A stretch of DNA of 64,000 bases, from the NCBI GenBank assembly GCA_964430855.1, contig CAYSHC010000003.1, positions 1 to 64,000 of the forward strand, read 5' to 3'. A program made the position numbers and the translations under genes. Of the stretch, positions 16,542 through 24,740 are shown piece after piece (positions within the stretch are counted from its first letter, which is position 1; each line of letters begins with the position of its first letter). Origin of the DNA: JAEZDP01 sp964430855. Its GTDB lineage: Bacteria > Acidobacteriota > Vicinamibacteria > Vicinamibacterales > Vicinamibacteraceae. The notes under the pieces were generated by a model. The model had not been told where the DNA came from and searched no databases. It saw only the letters and a list, made by a program, of their open reading frames with translations.

Positions 16542-18827
16542 ATGTACACCCCCTTGAAGCGACGCCTGCTGCGGGCGGTGGTCGTGTTGCTCATCGCCGC
16601 GTCGCCGGCCCTCGCGGCCCAGCCGCCGGCCGACGACGCCACGCCGGCGACGCAACCCGGCCCGGAGGATGCGCCCGCATCCGCTCCCGCCGACCCACCG
16701 CCTCCTCCACAGCGATTTCTCGACAACGTCACGGTCAGCGCCACGCTCAACCCGCAGACCGTCAAGGACACACCCGCGACCGTCTCGGTAATCGACGCCG
16801 CCACCATCGACAGGCGGCTGCTTCAGAACGCCGCCGACCTCGTGAAGTTCGAGCCCGGTGTCTACGTCGAGTCGAACCTCACGCGCGTCGGCCTGAACGG
16901 CTTCAACATCCGCGGCATCGGCGGCAACCGGGTGATGACAGTGGTCGACGGCGTGCAGACGTCCGAGCAGTTCGACTTCGGGCCGTTCAACATGCACCAG
17001 GTGGGTCTCGACATCGACACGCTCAAGAGCGCGGAAGTGGTGCGCAGCGCGGGCTCGGCGCTCTACGGCAGCGACGCGCTCGGCGGCGTCGTGTCGCTGT
17101 TCACGAAGGACCCGGCCGACTACCTCCGCTCGCAGGCGTTCCACCTCGGCGGCAAGCTGGTCTACGACGGGCGCGCCCGCGACGCAAGCGCCAATGCCGT
17201 CATCGCCGGCGGTCGCCCCGGGCTTCAGGCGTCGCTCTTCTCGAGCTTCTCGGCCGGCAACGAGTTCCGCAACCGTGGCTCGCGCGCGACCACCGACGCG
17301 ACGCGCACCGCGCCGAACCCGCAGGACCGCCGCGGCGGACAGGCGCTCGGCAAGGTCGTTGCGACGTTCGCGCCCGGCAACGTCCTGCGCGGCACGGTCG
17401 AGTGGACCGAGACCGAGGTCGACACCAATGCCTACTCGTCGCGCGGTCCTGTCGTCGGCTCGCCGATTCCTACCGACATCACCGACATCACGTCGCTCGA
17501 CACGCTGCGGCGCGGCCGCTTCTCGGTGGACCACCGGCTCGACAACGCCGGCGGGTTGCAGCAGTGGGCCTGGAGCGCGTACTACCAGCAGAGTGACGTC
17601 GACCAGGTCGTCGACGAGGTACGCAGGTCGACGCAGCTGGGCATCGCCTCCACCGTGCTGCGCCGCGGCACGATGGCCTACGAGCAGGACAGCTTCGGTG
17701 GCACCGTGCAGGGACGGAAGCTCTTCGTGCCCCGCACCGGCCAGGCGCTCCTGTTCACCTTCGGCGGCCAGTACCGTCGCGATGCGTTCGACATGCTGCG
17801 CGACCGCCACGACCGTGACGCCGCGAGCGGCGCCGCGCTGCCGAACCTCGACACGATCCTGCCGTCCAAGTACTTCCCGAGCAGCAAGGTCGACGAGGCG
17901 GGGGCGTACCTCCAGGCCGAGTGGCAGGCCGGGCGCCTGACGCTGGTCCCCGGCATCCGCTACGACCGCTTCTCGATGGACCCCGACGAGCACGACCAGG
18001 TGTTCCTCGGTACGGGGAGTCCCGTGCCCGTGGACTTCGGGGCCGACGCCGTGTCGGCGCGCGTCGGCGCGTCGTACAGCGTGACCGGCGCCGTGTCGGT
18101 GCACGCGCAGTACGCCGGCGGCTTCAGGGCGCCGCCCTACAGCTCGATCAACAGCGGCTTCACCAACCTTGCGGCCGGCTACGCGACGCTGCCGAACCCG
18201 AACCTGCGCGAGGAGACGAGCGACAACTTCGAGCTGGGCGTCCGTGCCTCGACGCGGCGCGCGAGCCTCGGCGTGACGGGGTTTGTCAACCGCTACGACG
18301 GCTTCATCCAGCAGGTGTCCACCGGCTTCAACCCGGTGACACGCGTGCTCGAGTTCCAGTACCAGAACGTGGCCGAGGTCACCATCGGCGGCGTCGAGCT
18401 GCGCGGCGACCTCCAGCTGACCGACACGCTGCGCCTGCGGGCCGCCTACGCGCGCATCCGCGGCAACGACGTCACGGGCGACACCGACGTGCCGCTCGAC
18501 AGCATCGCGCCCGACCAGGGCATCCTGGGGATCGAATACACGGCGCCGTCGAACCTCTGGGGCGGCGAGGCGCTGGTCCGCGGGGTGTCGTCGCAGAAGC
18601 GTGTCGCGGAGGACGCTTTCGTCCCCCCGGCCTACGGCGTCGTGGACCTCACCGGGTGGCGCAGGTTCGGCCAGCGGCTGACCCTCAGGGCCGGCGTGCT
18701 GAACCTCACAAACGCCAGGTACTACGAGTGGCAGAACGTGCGCGGGCGCCCCGCCGGCGACCCCGTCATCGAGCGCTACACGAGCCCCGGCGTCAGCGCC
18801 ATCGTCAGCGTGGGCTACGCCTGGTAG
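16542..18827 (+). CDS. TonB-dependent outer-membrane receptor
   Basis: A 761-residue receptor: signal peptide (about 1-26), a Pro-rich linker, a plug domain (GFNIRGIGGNRVMTVVDGV and GSALYGSDALGGVVSLFTKDP), then a beta-barrel ending in YAW. The plug motifs and the FRAP...NPNL pair (18122-18206) are those of the haem/haemoglobin receptor family. No histidine lies between FRAP and NPNL, where haem receptors carry one. With the siderophore operon divergent and a siderophore reductase 19 bases downstream, it most likely imports the ferric catecholate. The start ATG 16542 has GAGG eight bases upstream. Expression is probably iron-controlled through the palindromes. Confidence 0.88.
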   Translation: MYTPLKRRLLRAVVVLLIAASPALAAQPPADDATPATQPGPEDAPASAPADPPPPPQRFLDNVTVSATLNPQTVKDTPATVSVIDAATIDRRLLQNAADLVKFEPGVYVESNLTRVGLNGFNIRGIGGNRVMTVVDGVQTSEQFDFGPFNMHQVGLDIDTLKSAEVVRSAGSALYGSDALGGVVSLFTKDPADYLRSQAFHLGGKLVYDGRARDASANAVIAGGRPGLQASLFSSFSAGNEFRNRGSRATTDATRTAPNPQDRRGGQALGKVVATFAPGNVLRGTVEWTETEVDTNAYSSRGPVVGSPIPTDITDITSLDTLRRGRFSVDHRLDNAGGLQQWAWSAYYQQSDVDQVVDEVRRSTQLGIASTVLRRGTMAYEQDSFGGTVQGRKLFVPRTGQALLFTFGGQYRRDAFDMLRDRHDRDAASGAALPNLDTILPSKYFPSSKVDEAGAYLQAEWQAGRLTLVPGIRYDRFSMDPDEHDQVFLGTGSPVPVDFGADAVSARVGASYSVTGAVSVHAQYAGGFRAPPYSSINSGFTNLAAGYATLPNPNLREETSDNFELGVRASTRRASLGVTGFVNRYDGFIQQVSTGFNPVTRVLEFQYQNVAEVTIGGVELRGDLQLTDTLRLRAAYARIRGNDVTGDTDVPLDSIAPDQGILGIEYTAPSNLWGGEALVRGVSSQKRVAEDAFVPPAYGVVDLTGWRRFGQRLTLRAGVLNLTNARYYEWQNVRGRPAGDPVIERYTSPGVSAIVSVGYAW

Positions 18828-18846
18828 CCCGCGCAGGGCGACCCAC

Positions 18847-19638
18847 GTGCACGAGATCACACGCGTCAGTCATCCCTTACGCTACAGGCGGCTGCGGGTC
18901 AGGGACGTCGAGCCGCTCTCGCCCCGGATGCGGCGCGTGCGGCTGGCCGGCAGCGACCTCGAGGGCTTTGCGAGCGCGGCCTTCGACGACCACGTCAAGG
19001 TGTTCGTTCCTGACGCCGACGGCCGGCTCCCGGAGCCGGTGGTCGGCGAGCGGAGCCTGAGCTTCCCCGGGCACACGGGGCCGCCGCCCGGCCGCGACTT
19101 CACCGTGCGCGCCTGCGACGCACGCGAGGGCGTGCTCACCCTCGACATGGGCGTCCACGGGACGGGGCCCGCCAGCCGCTGGGCGGCGAGTGCCGTCGCC
19201 GGTTCCGCGCTCGGCGTCGCCGGGCCGCGCGGATCGAGCGTGCTGTCCGACACGTTCGACTGGTACCTGCTGACTGGCGACGACACCGCCCTTCCCGCCA
19301 TCGCCCGCGCGCTCGAGACGCTGCCGCCCGCCCGTCCCGTCATCGTGGTCGCCGAGGTCGACGGGCCGGACGACGAGCAGGTGCTGCCGCGCCGCGACGG
19401 CGCGGACGTCCGCTGGATCCACAGGACGGCCCGGGGGGACGGCCTGCTGGACGCCGTCCGCGCGCTCGCGCTGCCCGCAGGCCAGGGGTTCGCGTGGGTC
19501 GCGGGCGAAGCCGGTCAGGCCCGTGCGGTGCGCCGCGTGCTGATCGATGGGCACCGCCTCGACGCGCGGTGGCTCAAGGCGTCGGCGTACTGGCGTCGGG
19601 GCGCCGTCGGGAAGCACGAGGTGCTGACCGACGGGTAG
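18847..19638 (+). CDS. Siderophore-interacting protein (ViuB/YqjH-type ferric reductase)
   Basis: A 263-residue FAD-binding reductase that releases iron from imported ferric siderophores in the cytoplasm. The flavin-binding RDFTVRAC, GPRGSS, GDDTALPAI and the C-terminal KASAYWRRGAVGKHE are signatures of the SIP family. It starts at GTG 18847, 19 bases after the receptor stop, so the two form a transcription unit divergent from the operon. Its last 65 bases overlap the convergent SRPBCC gene. Confidence 0.88.
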   Translation: MHEITRVSHPLRYRRLRVRDVEPLSPRMRRVRLAGSDLEGFASAAFDDHVKVFVPDADGRLPEPVVGERSLSFPGHTGPPPGRDFTVRACDAREGVLTLDMGVHGTGPASRWAASAVAGSALGVAGPRGSSVLSDTFDWYLLTGDDTALPAIARALETLPPARPVIVVAEVDGPDDEQVLPRRDGADVRWIHRTARGDGLLDAVRALALPAGQGFAWVAGEAGQARAVRRVLIDGHRLDARWLKASAYWRRGAVGKHEVLTDG

Positions 19639-19993
19639 CCGCGCCGTTGCGCCCGGCCAGTTCCGCACGGATCCGGTCCCAGCAGTCGCGCCGCCAGCGT
19701 TCCTCGGTCCGCGGAATGAGCTGCTTCGGCACGCCACGGTGCGTGAGCGTCAGCTCCGTGCCGGTTTCGACGGGCCGCAACGTGACGGCCGCCATCGAGA
19801 ACACGCCCTCAGGGTAGTCGTCCTCGCGCCACGCACGCACGACGCGGCGGGCCGGCGCCAGGTCCACGACGATGCCAGACCCGGCCCCGAACGTGAAACG
19901 CCCGCCGATGGTGTCGGCGTCGGTGACGAGATACCGGTAGACCTCTTCGGGCTCGGCCCTGAACCTGAGCTTCTGGCTGATGGTCTTGCACAT
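19574..19993 (-). CDS. SRPBCC (START/AHSA1-like) domain protein
   Basis: A 139-residue protein with the helix-grip fold pattern: N-terminal ISQKLRFRAEPEEVYRYLVTD, GGRFTFG and a C-terminal helix ERWRRDCWDRIRAEL. Such proteins bind hydrophobic ligands or act as Hsp90 co-chaperone-like proteins; the ligand here is unknown. The basic tail (from about 115) lies in the 65-base overlap with the SIP gene, so it may be a read-through extension. The start at 19993 (MCKTIS) is the best choice by family. Confidence 0.7.
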   Translation of the reverse strand: MCKTISQKLRFRAEPEEVYRYLVTDADTIGGRFTFGAGSGIVVDLAPARRVVRAWREDDYPEGVFSMAAVTLRPVETGTELTLTHRGVPKQLIPRTEERWRRDCWDRIRAELAGRNGAATRRSAPRASRRRPDASTPTP

Positions 19994-20058
19994 GGCATGC
20001 ACCCGGAGGACCGTCGGCCCTCCCCCTTCCGCGACGCCTGCCACCCGCCCGTGCCGGG

Positions 20059-20469
20059 CTACGGCGGCGTCGGCACAAACTCCACGTCCGGTGGCGGACC
20101 CCACCCCGGAATGTCTGCCGCCACGAGAATCGGGTGGCTCGACGTGACGCCACCGACGTGCGGGACGGCCCGCCGCATGACGACGCGCGCGATGCGATGG
20201 TGGCGGATGACGTAGCTGCACAGGAAGCACGGCTCGTGCGTGGTGTACAGCGTCGTCCCCGAGAGGTCGCGACCATGCGCCGCGACGGCCGCCCTGATCG
20301 CCTCCACCTCGGCGTGACATGTCACATCCTGCCGACGCTTCGCCGCCTCGATCCCCTCGCCGATGATCACGTCGTCTCTGACCAGGACGGCGCCGACGGG
20401 CGACTCCTGACAGTCGGCGGCGATCCGCGCGAGCGCGTCGCAGCGGGCGAGGGCGTCCTCGTCAGTCAT
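20059..20469 (-). CDS. Nucleoside/cytidine deaminase family protein
   Basis: A 136-residue zinc-dependent deaminase with the two family motifs: HAE at 52-54 (zinc ligand and catalytic Glu) and PCFLC at 80-84 (two Cys ligands). A guanine or cytosine deaminase or tRNA-adenosine deaminase-like activity is possible; the substrate cannot be told. The C-terminus GWGPPPDVEFVPTPP is unlike TadA. It follows the PLP-protein gene by 11 bases on the same strand and may be cotranscribed. Confidence 0.75.
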   Translation of the reverse strand: MTDEDALARCDALARIAADCQESPVGAVLVRDDVIIGEGIEAAKRRQDVTCHAEVEAIRAAVAAHGRDLSGTTLYTTHEPCFLCSYVIRHHRIARVVMRRAVPHVGGVTSSHPILVAADIPGWGPPPDVEFVPTPP

Positions 20470-20480
20470 CGGCGGCTCGT

Positions 20481-22169
20481 CTACCGCGCGACGCGTCCGG
20501 CGCCGGGCCGCAGGTACGTCCGCCTGACCGCGCTCCAGCGCGCCGTGCCGTACTCGCCGAGGCCGAGCTCACCTTCCATCGCGTCGCCGCGCACGACGCC
20601 GGTGAACGTGAAGTTCAGGCGGACCCCGTTCTGGGTGTACGAGCTGCGCAGCAGCAGGTCGCTGCCGTGCAGCGTGCCGGCGATGTCGCGTGTCGCGAAC
20701 CGGCCGTAGTGGGTGCCCCTCAGCGTCGAGCCGTCCTGCTCGAGCGCGAACGAGCAGGTGCCCTCGCCGCTCACGAAGCGCATCGTCACATCCCATTGCC
20801 CGCTGATGTCGGCGGCGGGCGGGCCGTCGGCCACCGGCAGCCGCGGCGGGTTCGAGAGGATCGCGTGCACGCGCTCGGCGATGATGCGCTCCTCGCCCGC
20901 TTCCATCTGATACGCCGTGATGGAGATGTTCGGTGACGGGTCGGGCGGGAAGGGCAGGAACGACCCGGCGCCGCTCACGGCGATGCGCGGCTGCCCTTCC
21001 CACAGGAGCGTGACCATCTGGTCGCCCGTGAGGGGAATGACCGACTGATCCCACTCCACGCGCAGCGTCGGCGAGCGGTTCGACAGTCCCTGCGGCTGGC
21101 GGATGCTCGTCGTCACGCCGGGCACCGACGAGAGCCGCTCGGCGATGTGCTCCAGCCACGACGTCCAGAGCCGCTGTTCCGCCGCGTGGTCGCGGGTGCG
21201 GAACCAGGCCTCGACGGCCGCGAGCATGCCCATCACCTCTTCGCGGCCGACCTTGAAGCCGCGGCCGAGGCCATGGTGCGGCGCGCTGTTCAGCCAGGCG
21301 GCCGTCACGAGATCGCGCCGACCGAGCAGCAGCCCGGCACACTGCGGCCCGCGCAGGCACTTGCCGCCGCTGTAGGCCACCATGTCGGCGCCGTCGGCGA
21401 GGTACGGGTTCGGCACCACCAGCTCGTCGGCCGCGGCATCGACAAGCACCGGCACGCCGTGCGGCCGGGCCAGCTCGACGATCTCCTTCAGCGACAGCGG
21501 GCCCTTCTGCGACCGGCCGCCGGCGAGGACGCTGATCATGGCGGTCCGCGGGCCGAGCGCAGCGGCGAGCGCGTCGCGGTCCTCCACCTCGACGATGCGC
21601 GCTCCCGTGACCCTGATCGCGTGGTCGTAGGCGGTCCGCGAGTACGCGGGCATGATGACCTCGTCCTTCAGGCCGCGAAGGTCGGGCAGTTGCACCATCT
21701 TGTCGGGGTCGGCGCCGGCGATGGCTGCCGCCGTGGCGAGCGTCAGCGCGGCCGACGCGCCCGACGTCACGACGCCCCACTCGGCACCGGTGAGATCGGC
21801 AAGCCGCCGGCCGACGCCCTCGGCGAGCTCGTCGAGCTGGACGAACTCGCGCGCGGCCGCCTCCATGGCCGCCTTCACTTCCGGCAGCGTCCGCGTGGCG
21901 CCGATGACGGTGACCGTCCCGCGCCCGTTGATCAGCGGCCTGACACCCAACGCCTCGTAGACGCTCGTCATGGCTGCCGGACTCACGGATTGTCCGAGGG
22001 CCGCCGGCAGGTCGGTACCGGACATCGGCGTGAGCATGGCAGCGCCGGCAGGTGCGGAGGCTCGGCCCGCCAGCAGGCCGCCGAACAGCCAGCTGCCGCG
22101 CTGGAGGAACTCACGGCGCGCTCGGCTCCAGCGCACCGCCTGCATGAACCTTGAGACGTGCATCATCAA
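20481..22169 (-). CDS. Tat-exported SelA-like PLP protein with C-terminal beta domain
   Basis: A 562-residue protein. The N-terminus carries a twin-arginine signal (RREFLQRG plus a hydrophobic stretch, about 17-45). Residues about 65-430 resemble the SelA / D-glucosaminate-6-phosphate ammonia-lyase branch of fold-type I PLP enzymes: INGRGTVTVIG, VTSGASAAL, VDAAADE and the Schiff-base lysine in YSGGKCLRG. A C-terminal domain of about 110 residues (ISGQWDVTM...GTHYGRF) looks like a lipocalin-type beta-sheet found in acidobacterial secreted enzymes. Export of a PLP enzyme by Tat is unusual. The reaction is unknown. Confidence 0.72.
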   Translation of the reverse strand: MMMHVSRFMQAVRWSRARREFLQRGSWLFGGLLAGRASAPAGAAMLTPMSGTDLPAALGQSVSPAAMTSVYEALGVRPLINGRGTVTVIGATRTLPEVKAAMEAAAREFVQLDELAEGVGRRLADLTGAEWGVVTSGASAALTLATAAAIAGADPDKMVQLPDLRGLKDEVIMPAYSRTAYDHAIRVTGARIVEVEDRDALAAALGPRTAMISVLAGGRSQKGPLSLKEIVELARPHGVPVLVDAAADELVVPNPYLADGADMVAYSGGKCLRGPQCAGLLLGRRDLVTAAWLNSAPHHGLGRGFKVGREEVMGMLAAVEAWFRTRDHAAEQRLWTSWLEHIAERLSSVPGVTTSIRQPQGLSNRSPTLRVEWDQSVIPLTGDQMVTLLWEGQPRIAVSGAGSFLPFPPDPSPNISITAYQMEAGEERIIAERVHAILSNPPRLPVADGPPAADISGQWDVTMRFVSGEGTCSFALEQDGSTLRGTHYGRFATRDIAGTLHGSDLLLRSSYTQNGVRLNFTFTGVVRGDAMEGELGLGEYGTARWSAVRRTYLRPGAGRVAR

Positions 22170-22180
22170 TCGCGGCGGCG

Positions 22181-22408
22181 TCAGCGCCGATCCGCCGGGG
22201 AATCCTGTGAACTCCGCGGACCGGGCCGTGCGGCGTCGAGGATGTACAGCGCGGACCCTATGGCCTCTTCGGCCCTGCTCGAGATCTCCCGGATCGAGCA
22301 GAGCTGCGTCAGCGACTCGATCTCCGCCAGGGCGATCTCCAGCTCGCGCCGGATGGTCGCTACCTGCTCCGGCGTGAGCGTGGCACCGGCTGGCGCGTGA
22401 TCGTCCAT
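22181..22408 (-). CDS. Small helical protein of unknown function
   Basis: A 75-residue protein, mostly helix-forming (LTPEQVATIRRELEIALAEIESL, then REISSRAEEAIGSALYILD). GGAGG lies seven bases before ATG 22408, which argues that it is real. It sits 11 bases upstream of the PLP gene. No family recognised. Confidence 0.5.
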   Translation of the reverse strand: MDDHAPAGATLTPEQVATIRRELEIALAEIESLTQLCSIREISSRAEEAIGSALYILDAARPGPRSSQDSPADRR

Positions 22409-22487
22409 CGGTCGTCCTCCCGCGGGCACGCGCGTGCCCGCCTGCCCAATCATTGGCCAGGCGGACGCGCCGCGTAAAGCGCGGGGA

Positions 22488-23171
22488 CTACGACCGGATC
22501 GACTGCGGGTTGACGAAGCGCTCGGCGAGGCGGGTGAGCTGCGCGTCCATCGCGCGTTCCTCTTCGAGCGTCTGCTGGAGCAGCTGCGCCGCGTAGGTGT
22601 GGCCCAGTGTCGCGGCGAACGTGCGGGCGGTGCCGTAGTTGGCGATCTCGAGGTGCTCGGCGCGCTGGGCGGTCGCGACGAGCCACGCGTCGCGCACGTC
22701 GGCGTCGGCCTTCCGCCTGATCAGGCGGCGCCCGTCCTGGTCGATCGCGGTCATCGCGTCCGACGTCCCGCGGGCAGGGCGGGCCCCTACCGACCGGAAG
22801 ACGCGCGTCAGGCGATCGACGTGGCCGCGGGTCTCCTCGGCGTGCCGCTCGAAGAGCGCGGCCAGGTCGCGATTCGCGGCGGCGGCCTGCATCCGCAGCA
22901 GCGCCGGCACCAGCTGGATCTCGGCCTTGTAGAGGTCCTGCAGCGTGCTCACCAGGAGATCCTGGAGCGAGCCGACGGCGCGCCGGCGCCGCCGCCACAT
23001 CCACAGGGCCGCGGCGCCCGCAACGACGGGGGCGGCGGTCGTGCCCCAGCGCGACGCGACGCGGCGCGGCTCCAGCGCCTGCGTCCGCGCGCGGAGCCGT
23101 TCGATGTCCGTATCGAGGGCGTGCCGCGTCGCCCGTACGCGTTCGACTAGGACGTCCGTGCTCGAATCCAT
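22488..23171 (-). CDS. DUF892 (YciE/YciF) ferritin-like stress protein
   Basis: A 227-residue protein with a short basic N-terminal coil, one predicted membrane-like stretch (about 46-58) and a four-helix DUF892 domain beginning at SLQDLLVSTLQDLYKAE. Ferritin-like Glu/His positions (ERHAEETRGH, AEHLEIANYGTAR, TLEEERAMD) are visible. The family is linked to envelope and osmotic stress; iron binding is plausible but unproven. It overlaps the upstream YihY-holin gene by 25 bases. Confidence 0.82.
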   Translation of the reverse strand: MDSSTDVLVERVRATRHALDTDIERLRARTQALEPRRVASRWGTTAAPVVAGAAALWMWRRRRRAVGSLQDLLVSTLQDLYKAEIQLVPALLRMQAAAANRDLAALFERHAEETRGHVDRLTRVFRSVGARPARGTSDAMTAIDQDGRRLIRRKADADVRDAWLVATAQRAEHLEIANYGTARTFAATLGHTYAAQLLQQTLEEERAMDAQLTRLAERFVNPQSIRS

Positions 23172-24553
23172 TCGGCGTTCTCCTTCAGCGTGTCCAGCGT
23201 CTTCGGCATGTGTCGTGCGACGGCCAGCCTGCTGCGGCCCATCAGGCCCAGGACGAGCGAGGCCAGCAGCATCACCACGGTGACGACGGCGAAGCCGGCC
23301 CAGACAGGCATGGCGAGGCCCTCGGAGAGCCCCCACGCCACGGTGGTGAGCAGGAACGCCAGCGCGAGCAGGCCGGCCACGGCGGCGCCCGCCAGCAGGC
23401 CCGCGCCGACGCCCAAGCGCCGGCCCTCGTCACGGATCTCGGCCTTGGCCAGCGCGATCTCGGTACGGACGAGAACCTGCGCGTTGCGCACGGCGTCCAT
23501 GACGAGGTCGGCAATCGACGAGTCGTGTGCTGCCATCTGTCTTTCCTCCCGGGATTGACGGTGGACCGTTGCGGCGGGGACCGGCACGTCGAGGGGCTCG
23601 ACACGCTGCGGCGTGCGTTCGCGTTCACGCTGACGCTCGGCGTGTGCGCGCGCGGCGCGCGCGCCGATGACCTTGCGCACGCCAGGCACGCGCTCCCCCT
23701 CGTCCTTGCCGTGCGGTGACGCGTGCTCGATCTCGGCGTTCATCTCGGCTCCGACGATGATGGCAAGGCCGGTCAGGTACAGCCAGAGCAGGAGCACCAT
23801 GATGCCGCCGATGGTGCCGTACGTCTCGTTGTACGAGCCGAAGTTGACGACGTACACGCGGAAGCCCAGCGACCCGACAATCCAGAGCGTGGTCGCCAGC
23901 ACGGCGCCGGGTGTGAGCCAGACGAAGTCCTGCTCGACGTCGGGAGCGAAGTAGTAGACGAGCCCGACAGCCGTGGCGATGAGCACGAAGACCAGGGGCC
24001 ACTGGAGGATCTTCCAGGTCCAGGCCACGGCCGCGCTCAACCCCAGGCGGTCGGTGACAAAGCCGGCCAGCTCCGGGCCGGCAACGACGAGCACGATGGA
24101 CACCAGGACGAACAGCGCGAGGCCGAGCGTGAGCATGATGGCCGTCAGCCGCTGCTTCCACCACGGCCGCTGGTCTTCGACGTCGTAGGCGCGGTTGAGC
24201 GCGTCGATCACGGCGACCAGTGCCGCCGAGCTGCTCCAGAGCGCGGCCACCGCGCCGAAGGTCAGCAGGCCGCCGCTGTCGCCCGCGGCAATCTGCGTGA
24301 GCTGCTGCCTGATGATCTCGACCACGTCGGGCGGCACGGTGCCGCTCAGCATGTCGACGACCCGGTCGACGAGCGCGGGGTCGGCGACGAAGCTGGTCAG
24401 GGCGATGAGGAAGAGCAGCGCCGGGAACAGCGCCAGGAAGAAGTAGTAGGCAAGCTGCGCCGCCAGCCCGAGGCCGTTGTCGGCGCTGGTCTCCCTGGCT
24501 GTCCGCTTCAGCAGTTCGCCCCAGCTGATCGACACGTCGAAGTAGGCAAGCAC
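23147..24553 (-). CDS. YihY/BrkB-type membrane protein fused to DUF1469 holin-like domain
   Basis: One open frame of 468 residues. Residues 1-280 are a YihY/BrkB membrane protein with six hydrophobic segments (LAAQLAYYFFLALFPALLF, ALWSSSAALVAVIDALN, YNETYGTIGGIMVLLLWLY). After a charged linker, residues 340-468 form a DUF1469-type protein (SIADLVMDAVRNAQVLVRTEIALAKAE plus two membrane segments). GGAGGAAAG directly precedes the internal ATG at 23536, so the second half may also be made as a separate 129-residue protein. The function of both families is envelope-related and poorly known. Confidence 0.8.
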   Translation of the reverse strand: MLAYFDVSISWGELLKRTARETSADNGLGLAAQLAYYFFLALFPALLFLIALTSFVADPALVDRVVDMLSGTVPPDVVEIIRQQLTQIAAGDSGGLLTFGAVAALWSSSAALVAVIDALNRAYDVEDQRPWWKQRLTAIMLTLGLALFVLVSIVLVVAGPELAGFVTDRLGLSAAVAWTWKILQWPLVFVLIATAVGLVYYFAPDVEQDFVWLTPGAVLATTLWIVGSLGFRVYVVNFGSYNETYGTIGGIMVLLLWLYLTGLAIIVGAEMNAEIEHASPHGKDEGERVPGVRKVIGARAARAHAERQRERERTPQRVEPLDVPVPAATVHRQSREERQMAAHDSSIADLVMDAVRNAQVLVRTEIALAKAEIRDEGRRLGVGAGLLAGAAVAGLLALAFLLTTVAWGLSEGLAMPVWAGFAVVTVVMLLASLVLGLMGRSRLAVARHMPKTLDTLKENAEWIRARTS

Positions 24554-24740
24554 GCCCGTGTTCCGTGCAAACGTGCTGCCACGGACCTTCGCGAGGTGGC
24601 GCCGCGTTCGGCGTTCCGTCGAGAGCGAAGTTCGTGCCTCGACACGGCAGGGCGCCGGTCACTTGGGCCCGGCAACTTCCATCCGGCCCAGGCCACGCCC
24701 GCGTATCGTTAGCGCGGCCGTTTGGGTCTACCATCTGGGC

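Noticed and set aside
16497..18860. A 787-codon minus-strand frame opposite the TonB receptor
   Set aside because: Antisense shadow of a clear receptor gene; composition is Val/Arg/His-rich without a recognisable fold.
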